Source: Acidocella sp.
Lineage (GTDB): Bacteria > Pseudomonadota > Alphaproteobacteria > Acetobacterales > Acetobacteraceae
Assembly (NCBI GenBank): GCA_028687415.1
Contig: JAQUAC010000006.1
Span: forward strand, 1-19,901
Length of the DNA stretch: 19,901 nucleotides
Direction of reading: 5' to 3'
How positions within the stretch are numbered: the stretch's first letter is position 1; each line of letters begins with the position of its first letter. Positions 6,831 through 14,092 of the stretch are shown here, one piece after another. Made by a program: the position numbers and the translations under genes. A model generated the notes under the pieces. The model ran no database searches and was not told the DNA's origin. It worked only from the letters and a program-made list of their open reading frames with translations.

Positions 6831-8035
6831 GTGGCTCCGATAATGGTTCCGGCAGAGGCAAGGGCGTTGATTTCGGTGTCGCCCAAATTCAGCCAGCGCC
6901 GCAGAATATCCGCGCCGTCCTGCCCTAAAGCTGGGGCCGGGCGCTGCTGGCCGCGTGGCAAGCCGCTGAAATGCACGGGCTGTTCCAGCGTGCGGATGGT
7001 GCCCAGGCTCGGATGCTGGATTTCCGGCAGAAGGCCGCGCGCGGCAACTTGTGCCCCCTCGAAAACCTCGCTGGCTTCCGCGATGCGCGAGGCGGGAATC
7101 CCCTCAGCCGCAAGCAGCTCCGCTGCCTGGGTGACAGAGCAGCTGGTAAGCCAAGCCTCAATGGCTTCGCGTAGGGCAGGTTCGTGTTCTGTGCGCAGTT
7201 CATCGGTGGCGAAACGCGGGTCGGCGGCGAAATCTGGCCTGCCCATGCAGACCGCCAGCCGGGCGAATTGCGGATTATTAAGCACGCAGATCACCAGAAA
7301 GCCGTCCTGCGCCCGGTAGATGCCAAAAGGCGTGGAGAGCGGGTGCCGGTTGCCGACCCTTGTGGGCGGGGTGTTCCCGAACATCCATTGCGCGATGGCG
7401 GTGGGCAGCAGCGCCACCAGGGAGTCGACCATGGCGATATCCAGTCGTCTGCCAATGCCGGTGCGCCCGCGCTCTACCAGGGCCGCCAGAATGGACCAGG
7501 AGGCGAAGAGACCCGCCGCGAGATCGCCCACCGACTCTCCCACCTTGGTCGGCGGGCCAGCAGCCTCGCCGGTCAGCGCCATTAGGCCGGACATGGCCTG
7601 CGCCACAAGGTCAAACGCCGGAAGCTCCGCCTGCGGGCCGTTCTGGCCGAAGCCGGAAATGCTGGCATAGATGAGCTTGGGGTTGGCGGCGGCCAGAGCT
7701 TCCGGCATCAGGCCGAGGCGCGCGGCGACACCGGGGCGGAAATTCTCCACCAGCACATCGGCCTGCAAGGCCAGACGGCGGGCGAGGTCCTGCCCACCCT
7801 GCTGCTTCATATCTATGGCCAGACCGAGCTTGTTGCGGTTGACCAGCTGGAACAGCGCGCTCTCCCCCGCGCGGAAGGGGCCGACATGGCGGTATTCATC
7901 GCCCTGCGGCGCCTCCACCTTCACAATTTCTGCGCCCAAATCCGCCAGTAGGGCGGTGCAGTACGGGCCGGATAGCACGCGGGTGAAATCAAGGATTCGG
8001 AGCCCGGATAAGGGACGATTTTGGCAAGGCGGCAT
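6821..8035 (-). CDS. CaiB/BaiF family (class III) CoA-transferase
   Basis: This 404-residue class III CoA-transferase moves CoA between a donor thioester and a carboxylic acid. It opens with PLSGLRILDFTRVLSGPYCT and has DLGAEIVKVEAPQGDE, VLVENFRPGVAARLGL and the active-site segment SGFGQNGPQAELPAFDLVAQ, whose aspartate (D142) is the expected acyl-anhydride nucleophile. The frame is open to an ATG at 8050, but GGAGG lies between the two ATGs and 5 nt before the one at 8035, so 8035 is chosen. It is first in a two-gene operon with the acyl-CoA dehydrogenase and divergent from a LysR gene. This points to inducible breakdown of a carboxylic acid, identity unknown. Confidence 0.93.
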   Translation of the reverse strand: MPPCQNRPLSGLRILDFTRVLSGPYCTALLADLGAEIVKVEAPQGDEYRHVGPFRAGESALFQLVNRNKLGLAIDMKQQGGQDLARRLALQADVLVENFRPGVAARLGLMPEALAAANPKLIYASISGFGQNGPQAELPAFDLVAQAMSGLMALTGEAAGPPTKVGESVGDLAAGLFASWSILAALVERGRTGIGRRLDIAMVDSLVALLPTAIAQWMFGNTPPTRVGNRHPLSTPFGIYRAQDGFLVICVLNNPQFARLAVCMGRPDFAADPRFATDELRTEHEPALREAIEAWLTSCSVTQAAELLAAEGIPASRIAEASEVFEGAQVAARGLLPEIQHPSLGTIRTLEQPVHFSGLPRGQQRPAPALGQDGADILRRWLNLGDTEINALASAGTIIGATCP

Positions 8036-8076
8036 GTTGACCTCCAGCATTCGCTTTCACTTATGCGCAAGCCGCA

Positions 8077-8114
8077 CTATAGGTAAAATATCCATATCTG
8101 ATTGTATCTATAGG
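8077..8114. promoter_or_regulatory. Direct repeats CTATAGG in the LysR/CoA-transferase divergent region
   Basis: Two copies of CTATAGG (8077-8083 and 8108-8114) are spaced 31 bp start to start, close to three helical turns, in the 81-bp gap between the divergent CoA-transferase and LysR genes. The segment between them is AT-rich. LysR proteins usually bind such divergent regions as tetramers on the same face of the helix. The second copy ends 2 nt before the LysR ATG, so binding there could also block that gene's own expression. Confidence 0.35.
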
Positions 8115-8116
8115 CC

Positions 8117-9055
8117 ATGGCTATATCTGTTTCCGCCCGGCATATCCGCGTGTTTCTGGCCGTGGCGGAAGCGGGCAGCACGGCGGCGGCGGCGCGGGCG
8201 CTGCATTTGTCGCAGCCCTCCGTCTCGGTGGCGGTGAAGGAGCTGGAAGACATTCTGGGCCGCGCTTTATTCCAGCGCATGGCGGCGAAAGGGCTGGTGC
8301 CCACTGAATTCGGCCTGCGCAAACTGGCGCAGGCAAGGCAGGTTGCAGCGCAACTGGCGGTGTTCCAGCTGCCCGAGGGGGCTGATGCGGCTGAACTGGC
8401 GGGTAATGTCGCTTTCGGCTATTTCACCACGTTGGGCCCGCAATATGTGCCCGCCATTCTGCGCCTCATGGCATTGCGCTATCCGCGCGTGACGGTCTCA
8501 CTGGTGGAGGCGGATCTGGCGGAACTGAACCGGCTGTTGGAAGCGGGGCGGATTGAGCTGGCGTTGTCCTATGACGTGGAAATCGCGCCCCGTCTTGTCA
8601 CGGAGACCGTCGCGGAACTCACCCCCTACGCCTTGCTACCGGAAGGGCACCCTCTGGCGCTGGCGGCGGCGGTGCCGGTGAGCGCGCTGGCGGCGGAACC
8701 GTTCATCCTGATTGACCTGCCGTTGAGCCGGGAATTCCTGCTCTCCGTGTTCCGCGCGGAGGGGGTTGAGGCGCGGATCGCATACCGCACCGCCTCGCTC
8801 GAGATGGCTTTGGGCATGGTCGCGAATGGGCTCGGCGTCTCGGTGCTGGTGACGAGGCAAGAAGGCGGGCTGGCCTATGATGGCCGGCAGGTGGCGCGGC
8901 GGCCGCTGCTGGGTTCCAAGGTCCGGCAAGGGGTGATTATGGTTCGGCCGGACTGGGCGGTGCCGACGCCCCCAGCGCAGGCCCTGGCCGCCTGCATCCG
9001 TGAGGTGGTGGCACAACGAGCTACGCCGCAGACGTCGCCATCGCAGCTATCGTAA
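8117..9055 (+). CDS. LysR-family transcriptional regulator
   Basis: This 312-residue LysR-type regulator has an N-terminal winged helix-turn-helix (about residues 8-66: HIRVFLAVAEAGSTAAAARA, LHLSQPSVSVAVKELEDILG, RALFQR). A type 2 periplasmic-binding-protein-like effector domain follows from about residue 93 (GNVAFGYFTTLGPQYVPAIL onward). It diverges from the CoA-transferase/acyl-CoA dehydrogenase operon across 81 bp, the usual arrangement for a LysR activator of the neighbouring operon. The inducer is probably the acid or CoA ester handled by those enzymes. There is no strong ribosome-binding site (AGG sits only 2-3 nt before ATG), so initiation may be weak or leaderless. Confidence 0.92.
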   Translation: MAISVSARHIRVFLAVAEAGSTAAAARALHLSQPSVSVAVKELEDILGRALFQRMAAKGLVPTEFGLRKLAQARQVAAQLAVFQLPEGADAAELAGNVAFGYFTTLGPQYVPAILRLMALRYPRVTVSLVEADLAELNRLLEAGRIELALSYDVEIAPRLVTETVAELTPYALLPEGHPLALAAAVPVSALAAEPFILIDLPLSREFLLSVFRAEGVEARIAYRTASLEMALGMVANGLGVSVLVTRQEGGLAYDGRQVARRPLLGSKVRQGVIMVRPDWAVPTPPAQALAACIREVVAQRATPQTSPSQLS

Positions 9056-9293
9056 CATGCTGGAGCAGATTTGATTTTTGTCGACTACTGCCAGAGCAAG
9101 GCGAACAAGGGTCCGGAGCGATTTTTTGTCGGTCTTTTCCGTGAGCGAAGCTCAATGATTTTCAACAGTATGCTGATACGGCTCAGGTGAAAATTTTTGA
9201 TTTCGCTGATGCGGAGACATATTTTGAGTATATTTCATGCGGCGAGCATGGCACCCCACATTTCGGGGATGGTTTTGGTATCTATATACTTGG
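9056..9293. other. AT-richer intergenic stretch without a recognised gene
   Basis: This lies between the LysR stop and the end of the small unknown gene. It is visibly AT-richer than the flanking operons, with T runs near 9072, 9121 and 9190. No open frame in it resembles a known protein, and no canonical terminator was found for either converging gene; only short, weak hairpins are present (for example GAGC-GAA-GCTC near 9143-9153). Confidence 0.4.
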
Positions 9294-9548
9294 CTAAGCG
9301 TTCCAGCCCTTCCCTCGTTTTTCTTCACCGGCGGCGTATCTGGGCATATCAGCTATAGCGCGCTCAAAAGCGATTCTAATCTCAGTTTGACTGAAGCCGT
9401 TGTCCCATAATTCTGTCATTAAGATATTGATAATCCAGTCTAATGCGGAGTAATCAAAAGGATTGCTTTTTGCGAGGTTCGTGACAGTGCGGGCAAACGC
9501 ATAAACGGCGTCTGTGGACAGAATCTCCCAAGGCGCATTGTTTTCCAT
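9294..9548 (-). CDS. Small hypothetical protein, 84 residues
   Basis: I do not recognise this protein. It begins MENNAPWEILSTDAVYAFAR, is mostly helical in appearance with alternating hydrophobic and acidic residues (YSALDWIINILMTELWDNGF) and ends in a basic, glycine-containing tail. No signal peptide, membrane segment or cysteine is present. The frame is open to 9617, but the ATG at 9548 is preceded by GGAGG at a 5-nt spacing, so that start is chosen. A good promoter with a dyad lies just upstream. The gene and its flanks are AT-richer than the neighbouring operons, which suggests separate acquisition. The strong ribosome-binding site makes it likely to be real. Confidence 0.65.
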   Translation of the reverse strand: MENNAPWEILSTDAVYAFARTVTNLAKSNPFDYSALDWIINILMTELWDNGFSQTEIRIAFERAIADMPRYAAGEEKRGKGWNA

Positions 9549-9561
9549 GTCAACCTCCAAG

Positions 9562-9592
9562 ATTTTACTTGGCGAAGTATATAGTTGCCAAG
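9562..9592 (-). promoter_or_regulatory. Promoter with CTTGGC-N13-GCCAAG dyad for the small unknown gene
   Basis: On the minus strand TTGGCA (9586-9591) and TAAAAT (9562-9567) form -35 and -10 elements with an 18-nt spacer, followed by the GGAGG site and ATG of the small gene. A dyad with perfect 6-bp arms, CTTGGC (9568-9573) and GCCAAG (9587-9592), frames the spacer and overlaps the -35. This geometry suits a dimeric repressor. The transcript leader would be very short. Confidence 0.5.
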
Positions 9593-9605
9593 ATAATAGG
9601 GAGGA

Positions 9606-9622
9606 GCGTTTTGGCAAAACGC
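9606..9622. repeat. Perfect inverted repeat GCGTTTT-GGC-AAAACGC
   Basis: A 7-bp perfect inverted repeat with a 3-nt centre lies just upstream of the small gene's promoter and 76 nt downstream of the mocA stop. The overlapping CGCC/GGCG stem (9620-9633) followed on the minus strand by TTTT could act as a weak terminator for the molybdenum operon. Alternatively the repeat is a second protein-binding site. The sequence alone does not decide. Confidence 0.4.
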
Positions 9623-9697
9623 CACGTTGGGCGGCGCTGGCCGCAGGGCGCCGTCATGCATTGGTATGGTTCTTTCAACCAATCGCAAGTGATGGTG

Positions 9698-10282
9698 CTA
9701 CATGCCGTGTTCTGAGGAATGTAGCCTTCCAGGCTTTGGTGTGAGGTCATTGGGCCGATCGATGTCGAGTACCTCAGCAGGATCAACGGCGATCAAAGCC
9801 TGAGCCGGCATTGTCGCGAGGAAGTGACGTGCCCCCCGATCACCATCCGCGCTTGCCCGTGCCGCAGAGTAATCTGTGGCAACAAGTAGAATGGGTGGGG
9901 TGCGGCTATCTTCGGCCAGGCAAGCGCAGGAGATGTTCCGTACCGCTAGTTGGCGCAGAAGGTCCGGGGTTACGTTCGGCATGTCGCCAAGACAGATCAG
10001 CAGGTGGCTAGCTCCCCGCTCAACCGCCAAGTCTATCGCCAATCGGAATGAGTTCGCCAGTGGCCGGCCAGCTTCAACAAGGCAAATCTCAATCCCTGCT
10101 GGCAGCACAGCCGCAACCTCTGTGGAAGAGACGATGGCGATTGTTGCGTCGCAGCCCGCGCCAAGAAGGGCGGTGGCAGCCGAGCACACCAGTGCCGCCC
10201 CGTGATAAGGCGCGAGAAGCTTGTCATCTGGACCAAAGCGGCGCGAAGCCCCGGCGGCAAGAAGCACGCCGAGCCTATACAT
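9698..10282 (-). CDS. mocA: MocA-like molybdenum cofactor nucleotidyltransferase
   Basis: This 194-residue protein is of the MobA/MocA nucleotidyltransferase fold. The signature LLAAGASRRFGPDDKLL (residues 7-23) binds the nucleotide triphosphate and Mg2+, and LICLGDMPNVTPDLL carries the conserved GDMP metal-binding aspartate. Such proteins attach CMP (MocA) or GMP (MobA) to molybdopterin. MocA is favoured because the neighbours are an XdhC chaperone and a xanthine-oxidase-family enzyme, which often use the cytidine form of the cofactor. The start ATG overlaps the xdhC stop by 1 nt (TGATG), so it is coupled. The frame is open far upstream (to 10648), but homology starts at MYRLGVLLAAG. It is last in the operon. 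Confidence 0.85.
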   Translation of the reverse strand: MYRLGVLLAAGASRRFGPDDKLLAPYHGAALVCSAATALLGAGCDATIAIVSSTEVAAVLPAGIEICLVEAGRPLANSFRLAIDLAVERGASHLLICLGDMPNVTPDLLRQLAVRNISCACLAEDSRTPPILLVATDYSAARASADGDRGARHFLATMPAQALIAVDPAEVLDIDRPNDLTPKPGRLHSSEHGM

Positions 10283-11289
10283 CAACCGGCTATCTCGGCG
10301 GCCGTAGGGGCATAGATTGTTGAGCGTGTTCTGGCTTCCGCCATAATTTCGGCCAGCACAGAAACCGCAAGTGTCTCTGTATCGCGCGCGGAGGGGATGA
10401 GGCCGATCGGGCCGCGCAAACGGGCGATCTGCTCGGCGGACACCCCTGCTTTTTGCAACCGCGCGAGCCGGGTCTGCTGTGCGCCGCGGCTGCCTTGCGC
10501 GCCGATATAGAAGGCGTTCGTCGTAAGCAGATGGCGCAGCAATTCCGGCTCGTAATCGTGGTCGTGGTAGAACAGTGTAATGGCGGTATCTGCATCGATC
10601 GGAACAGCCGCCAAATCCAAAATTCGCGTGAGTTTTTGAGCCCGGCAATTCGTCATCCGCGCGGAGCCGAGCGTCATCTCGTCATGCGACAGAAGCAAAT
10701 GCTCATGCCCAAGACTTGCCGCCAGCCCGGTGAAGACAAGCGCTTCCGGTCCGGCGCCGAGAATTACAAAGCGTACCGGCGGACGAAAGCCCAGATAAAA
10801 GTTGCCCTGCGCCGGCCCCGTTGCCGCATAAGGAGCGACTGACAAGCGCCCCTGTGGCGAGACAACTAATGATGCCGGCTTGCGTGCCACCCGAAGGCGG
10901 GCAAGTTCACCCAGCGCCTCCGGATCGCGAAGCGCAAAGAGCATCACCTCAATCGCGCCGCCACAGGGTAACCGCAGATCGAAGAATGGCGAACCTGCTC
11001 CATAGCACAGCCGTTTGGGGCGGCCCTCCGCACGCACATTCGCCGCCTGAATGATGAGTTCCGTCTCGACGCAGCCAGAGGTGATTGCCCCCGCGCAACG
11101 CCCATCCGGAGCAACCGCAAGCGCCGCGCCAAGATTGCGGTAGGAGGGGCCCTCCGTTGCCACCAACAGGCCGATGACGGTCCCTTCTCCCATTTCCAGG
11201 GCGGCATCCCATGGGTCAAGCAACGCCGGATGCAACCTGTTCGCCGAAGCGGAAGGTGTCCAGCCGCAGCCTGCTCCTCCGTCTGTCAC
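10282..11289 (-). CDS. xdhC: XdhC/CoxI-family molybdenum-cofactor chaperone
   Basis: This 335-residue XdhC-like protein binds and protects sulfurated molybdenum cofactor and inserts it into enzymes of the xanthine oxidase family. It has the N-terminal XdhC_CoxI domain (ITSGCVETELIIQAA, then GSPFFDLRLPCGGAIEV) and a C-terminal Rossmann domain (VRFVILGAGPEALVFTGLAA, later AFYIGAQGSRGAQQTRLARL). It starts at a GTG (11289) that overlaps the stop of the dehydrogenase large subunit by 4 nt (GTGA), with AAGG just before it. This is tight coupling of chaperone to client. It is intact. Its presence indicates that the enzyme is meant to be made, which bears on the in-frame stop in the large subunit. 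Confidence 0.9.
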   Translation of the reverse strand: MTDGGAGCGWTPSASANRLHPALLDPWDAALEMGEGTVIGLLVATEGPSYRNLGAALAVAPDGRCAGAITSGCVETELIIQAANVRAEGRPKRLCYGAGSPFFDLRLPCGGAIEVMLFALRDPEALGELARLRVARKPASLVVSPQGRLSVAPYAATGPAQGNFYLGFRPPVRFVILGAGPEALVFTGLAASLGHEHLLLSHDEMTLGSARMTNCRAQKLTRILDLAAVPIDADTAITLFYHDHDYEPELLRHLLTTNAFYIGAQGSRGAQQTRLARLQKAGVSAEQIARLRGPIGLIPSARDTETLAVSVLAEIMAEARTRSTIYAPTAAEIAG

Positions 11290-13613
11290 GCCTTCGTTCC
11301 GTTGAGAGCGGCGAGGATCGCTTGCTGTGTCATCGGCAAATGATGCATCCGCACCCCCACAGCGGCGAAGATTGCATTCGCCAGCGCCGGCGCGATGACG
11401 GCCGTGCCAGGCTCGCCCAAGCCCGTTGGCACTTCGGTGCTATCGACCATCTCGATCACCATCTCGGGCGCGTCGATCATGCGCAACGGCGTGTACGTGT
11501 CCAAGTTCGAATCAACGACCCTGCCCCCGGCAAATTCGGTCCCCTCATAGAGCGCCATTGAAAGGCCCCACATGGCGCCGCCTTCAACCTGCGCCCGCGC
11601 GCCGTCCGGATCGACGACGGTGCCGCAATCGACGACCAGCCAAACCTTCTGCACATTCACATAGCCGGTAGCCCGGTCCACATGCACCTGCACCGCACCG
11701 CCAACCCATGTGGGCATTGAACGAGACTGGCCCGAGGTCGTTGCAATTCCTATCGCGGTGTCGGCGGGCAGACCGCCCTTGCCATAGTCCGAGATCTCGG
11801 CCACGCGCTTCAGCACCCCCGCCTGGCGCGTAGCGCCGCCGACCGCATTCGGTGCGGACCCGGCGTTGCGGCCTTGGGCCGTGAAATGGTCAAGACGGAA
11901 TTGTAACGGGTCCTGCCCGATGTGGCGGGCGGCCTCGTCCATGAAGCTCTCAACCGCGAAGGTGATCCAACCCGGCGACACAGAGCGCAGTCAGCCCGGC
12001 CGGAAGGTTGCCTCGGCCAGCTCATTGGAGATTGCCCGGGCGCGTTGAGCACCAACATCGTACCAGTGATCAGCACCATCCGATGAGAAGGGGTCATACG
12101 GCTTGCCATTCACCCCTTTCGGCATGAAGGCAGGCAGCATCACCTTCGTTGGCCAGCCTGAAGCGACGGCGGTGTCCATCGCGATCACTTGCTTGTTGGC
12201 ATCGAAGGCCATCTTCAGGCGTGACATCGTCGGCGGACGGACACTATCGAAATAAGCGTCGTCCGGGCGCGTCATGATCATCTTCACCGGCTTGCCGCCG
12301 AGCGCCTTGGAGGCGAGCGCGACCGGCACTGCGTAGTCACCGTTAAGACGGCGCCCGAAACCGCCGCCCAGCAGATAGGTGCGCATGATGACCTTGTCCT
12401 CGCCAACGCCGAGCGCCGTCTGGAGCCAGGGCAGACACAGCGATTGCCACTGGTTGCCCGTGTGAATTTCCCACACGCCATCCTGGTTCTGGAAGGCAAG
12501 GGCGTTCAGCGGTTCGAGCTGGAAGTGCAGAACGGTTTGCGTTGTGTACTCCGCCTCGAACGTGCTGGCGGCCTTGGCAAAGACCGGATCGACATCGGTA
12601 TTGCCCGTATCGAGAATGGCGCCGGCTTTCGGGTCGTCGATTATGCGTTTGTTCTCGGCCTGGATATCGGCCTCGCTGATCTGCTGCGCATTGCCCGTGA
12701 TGTTGTAATTCACAGTCACCAGCTTCGCGGCTTTCTGTGCGGCCCAGTGGCTGTCCGCGATCACCATGACCCAGCCTGGCGCTATCCCGGACGGGTCGTC
12801 GATCCGCAATGCCTGCTGATAGCCTTTCACGGCTTTCGCGGCGCTGTCGTCGATGGCCGTGACCGTGCAGCCATAGCGCGTAGGCGGCAGAATGGGCGCG
12901 GCATGAACCATGCCCTCAATCTTAGCGTCGATGCCGTAGATCGCCTGTCCCGTTGTCTTGTTGCGGATGTCGAGCGCCTGAAGCGTCTTGCCCAGAAGTT
13001 TCAGATCGGAATGGGGCCTCAGCGGCAGGTTTTTCAGCTCATCCGCGGTGAAGCTGCGGGTGATGCCTCCCGACACCAGATCACCGAAACTGGCGGTCTT
13101 GCCGCCGCCCGAGACAATCCCGTTCTCAACCGTAATCTTGGCGGGGTTGATGCCCCAGAGCTTCGCCGCCTTTTCGGCGAGTGCGATGCGGCCAGCGGCG
13201 CCGGCCTGACGATAGATTGGCCAGCTTTGCCACACGGACCAACTGCCGCCAGTCACCATCAAGCCCCATTTTGGGTTGGTGTCGACGTGGTCGATACTCA
13301 CGTCTTCCCAATTGGCGCCGAGCTCATCGGCAAGTATGCGCGCGATTGAGGTGCCGACATGCTGGCCCATCTCGGCACGGATGATGTAGACATTCACCTT
13401 GCCGGCATTGTCGATCCAGTACCATATCGTGGGTTCGTATACCGCCCCCACAGCTTCAATGGGCGATCCATTCGGTGCCGCGGGATTCATGGACGCGAGC
13501 GATTTGCGTGGAAAACCGAACACCGCGCCGGTTGCGCACATCGACACGAGGAAACCGCGGCGGCCAAGCCCAGGTGCCGCGGCCTTGTGGGGCGGGAAGA
13601 TGCCATTAGCCAT
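11286..13613 (-). pseudogene. Tat-exported molybdopterin dehydrogenase large subunit, interrupted by one in-frame TGA
   Basis: This encodes about 775 codons of a xanthine-oxidase-family molybdopterin subunit, closest in type to isoquinoline oxidoreductase beta (IorB) and acetic-acid-bacterial aldehyde dehydrogenase. The N-terminus has a twin-arginine signal (GRRGFLVSMCATGAVFGF). IIRAEMGQHVGTSIARI and LLGGGFGRRL are cofactor-binding motifs, and GLGEPGTAVIAPALANAI near the C-terminus contains the glutamate expected to be the catalytic base. Codon 541 (11991-11993) is TGA; the same frame continues as LRSVSPGWITFAVESFMDEA to 11286. A tryptophan codon (TGG) would fit there. The 5' piece (540 residues) lacks the catalytic glutamate and the 3' piece lacks export and cofactor motifs. 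The start overlaps the [2Fe-2S] gene by 8 nt. The alternatives are a sequencing error, a real nonsense mutation or readthrough. Confidence 0.85.
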
Positions 13614-14079
13614 TGGCGGTATTCTCTCTCATTGCCACGGCGGCCTGGCGCACGGCGGCTCGGATGCGATTGTAGGTCATGCAGCGGCACAGGTTTCCGG
13701 TCATCACCGCGTCAATGTCCTCGTCGCTGGGGTTGGGCATATCCTTAAGCATCGCGGCAGCCGTCATGATCTGGCCCGACTGGCAATAACCGCATTGCGG
13801 CACCTGCAGGTCACGCCAGGCAACCTGCACCGGGTGCTCGCCATCTGGGGCGAGCCCTTCGATCGTGGTAATCTCGGCGCCCGCAACATCCTTCACAGAG
13901 GTGAGGCAGCTGCGCGTTGGGCTTCCGCCGACATGGACGGTGCAGGCCCCGCACAGCCCCACACCGCAGCCGAACTTCGTGCCGGTAAGGCCGACATCGT
14001 CGCGGATCACCCAAAGCAGAGGGGTATCAGGTGCGATGTCCAGGCTCACCTTATTTCCGTTGATGGTGAACTCGATCAT
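13606..14079 (-). CDS. [2Fe-2S] subunit of the molybdenum dehydrogenase
   Basis: This 157-residue iron-sulfur subunit transfers electrons from the molybdenum site. The N-terminal ferredoxin-like cluster motif is GCGVGLCGACTVHVGGSPTR then SC (cysteines at about 38, 43, 46 and 58). The C-terminal helical domain carries QCGYCQSGQIMTAAAML and NLCRCMTYNRIRAAV for the second cluster. All expected cysteines are present. It has no signal peptide, as is usual for this subunit, and probably travels to the periplasm with the Tat-signal-bearing large subunit. The ATG at 14079 is 13 nt after the cytochrome stop, with an AGGA site, and the gene overlaps the large subunit start by 8 nt. Confidence 0.94.
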   Translation of the reverse strand: MIEFTINGNKVSLDIAPDTPLLWVIRDDVGLTGTKFGCGVGLCGACTVHVGGSPTRSCLTSVKDVAGAEITTIEGLAPDGEHPVQVAWRDLQVPQCGYCQSGQIMTAAAMLKDMPNPSDEDIDAVMTGNLCRCMTYNRIRAAVRQAAVAMRENTANG

Positions 14080-14092
14080 GTTCCTGTCCTCG

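Noticed and set aside
9070..9197. Short plus-strand frame after the LysR stop (…IFVDYCQSKANKGPERFFVG…)
   Set aside because: About 40 codons with no start codon or ribosome-binding site in a sensible place and no recognised relatives; probably chance or a remnant too short to name.
11991..11993. Selenocysteine at the in-frame TGA
   Set aside because: No hairpin with a conserved loop is evident directly downstream, and the context fits loss of a TGG codon. Selenocysteine is not known to me at this position in the family.
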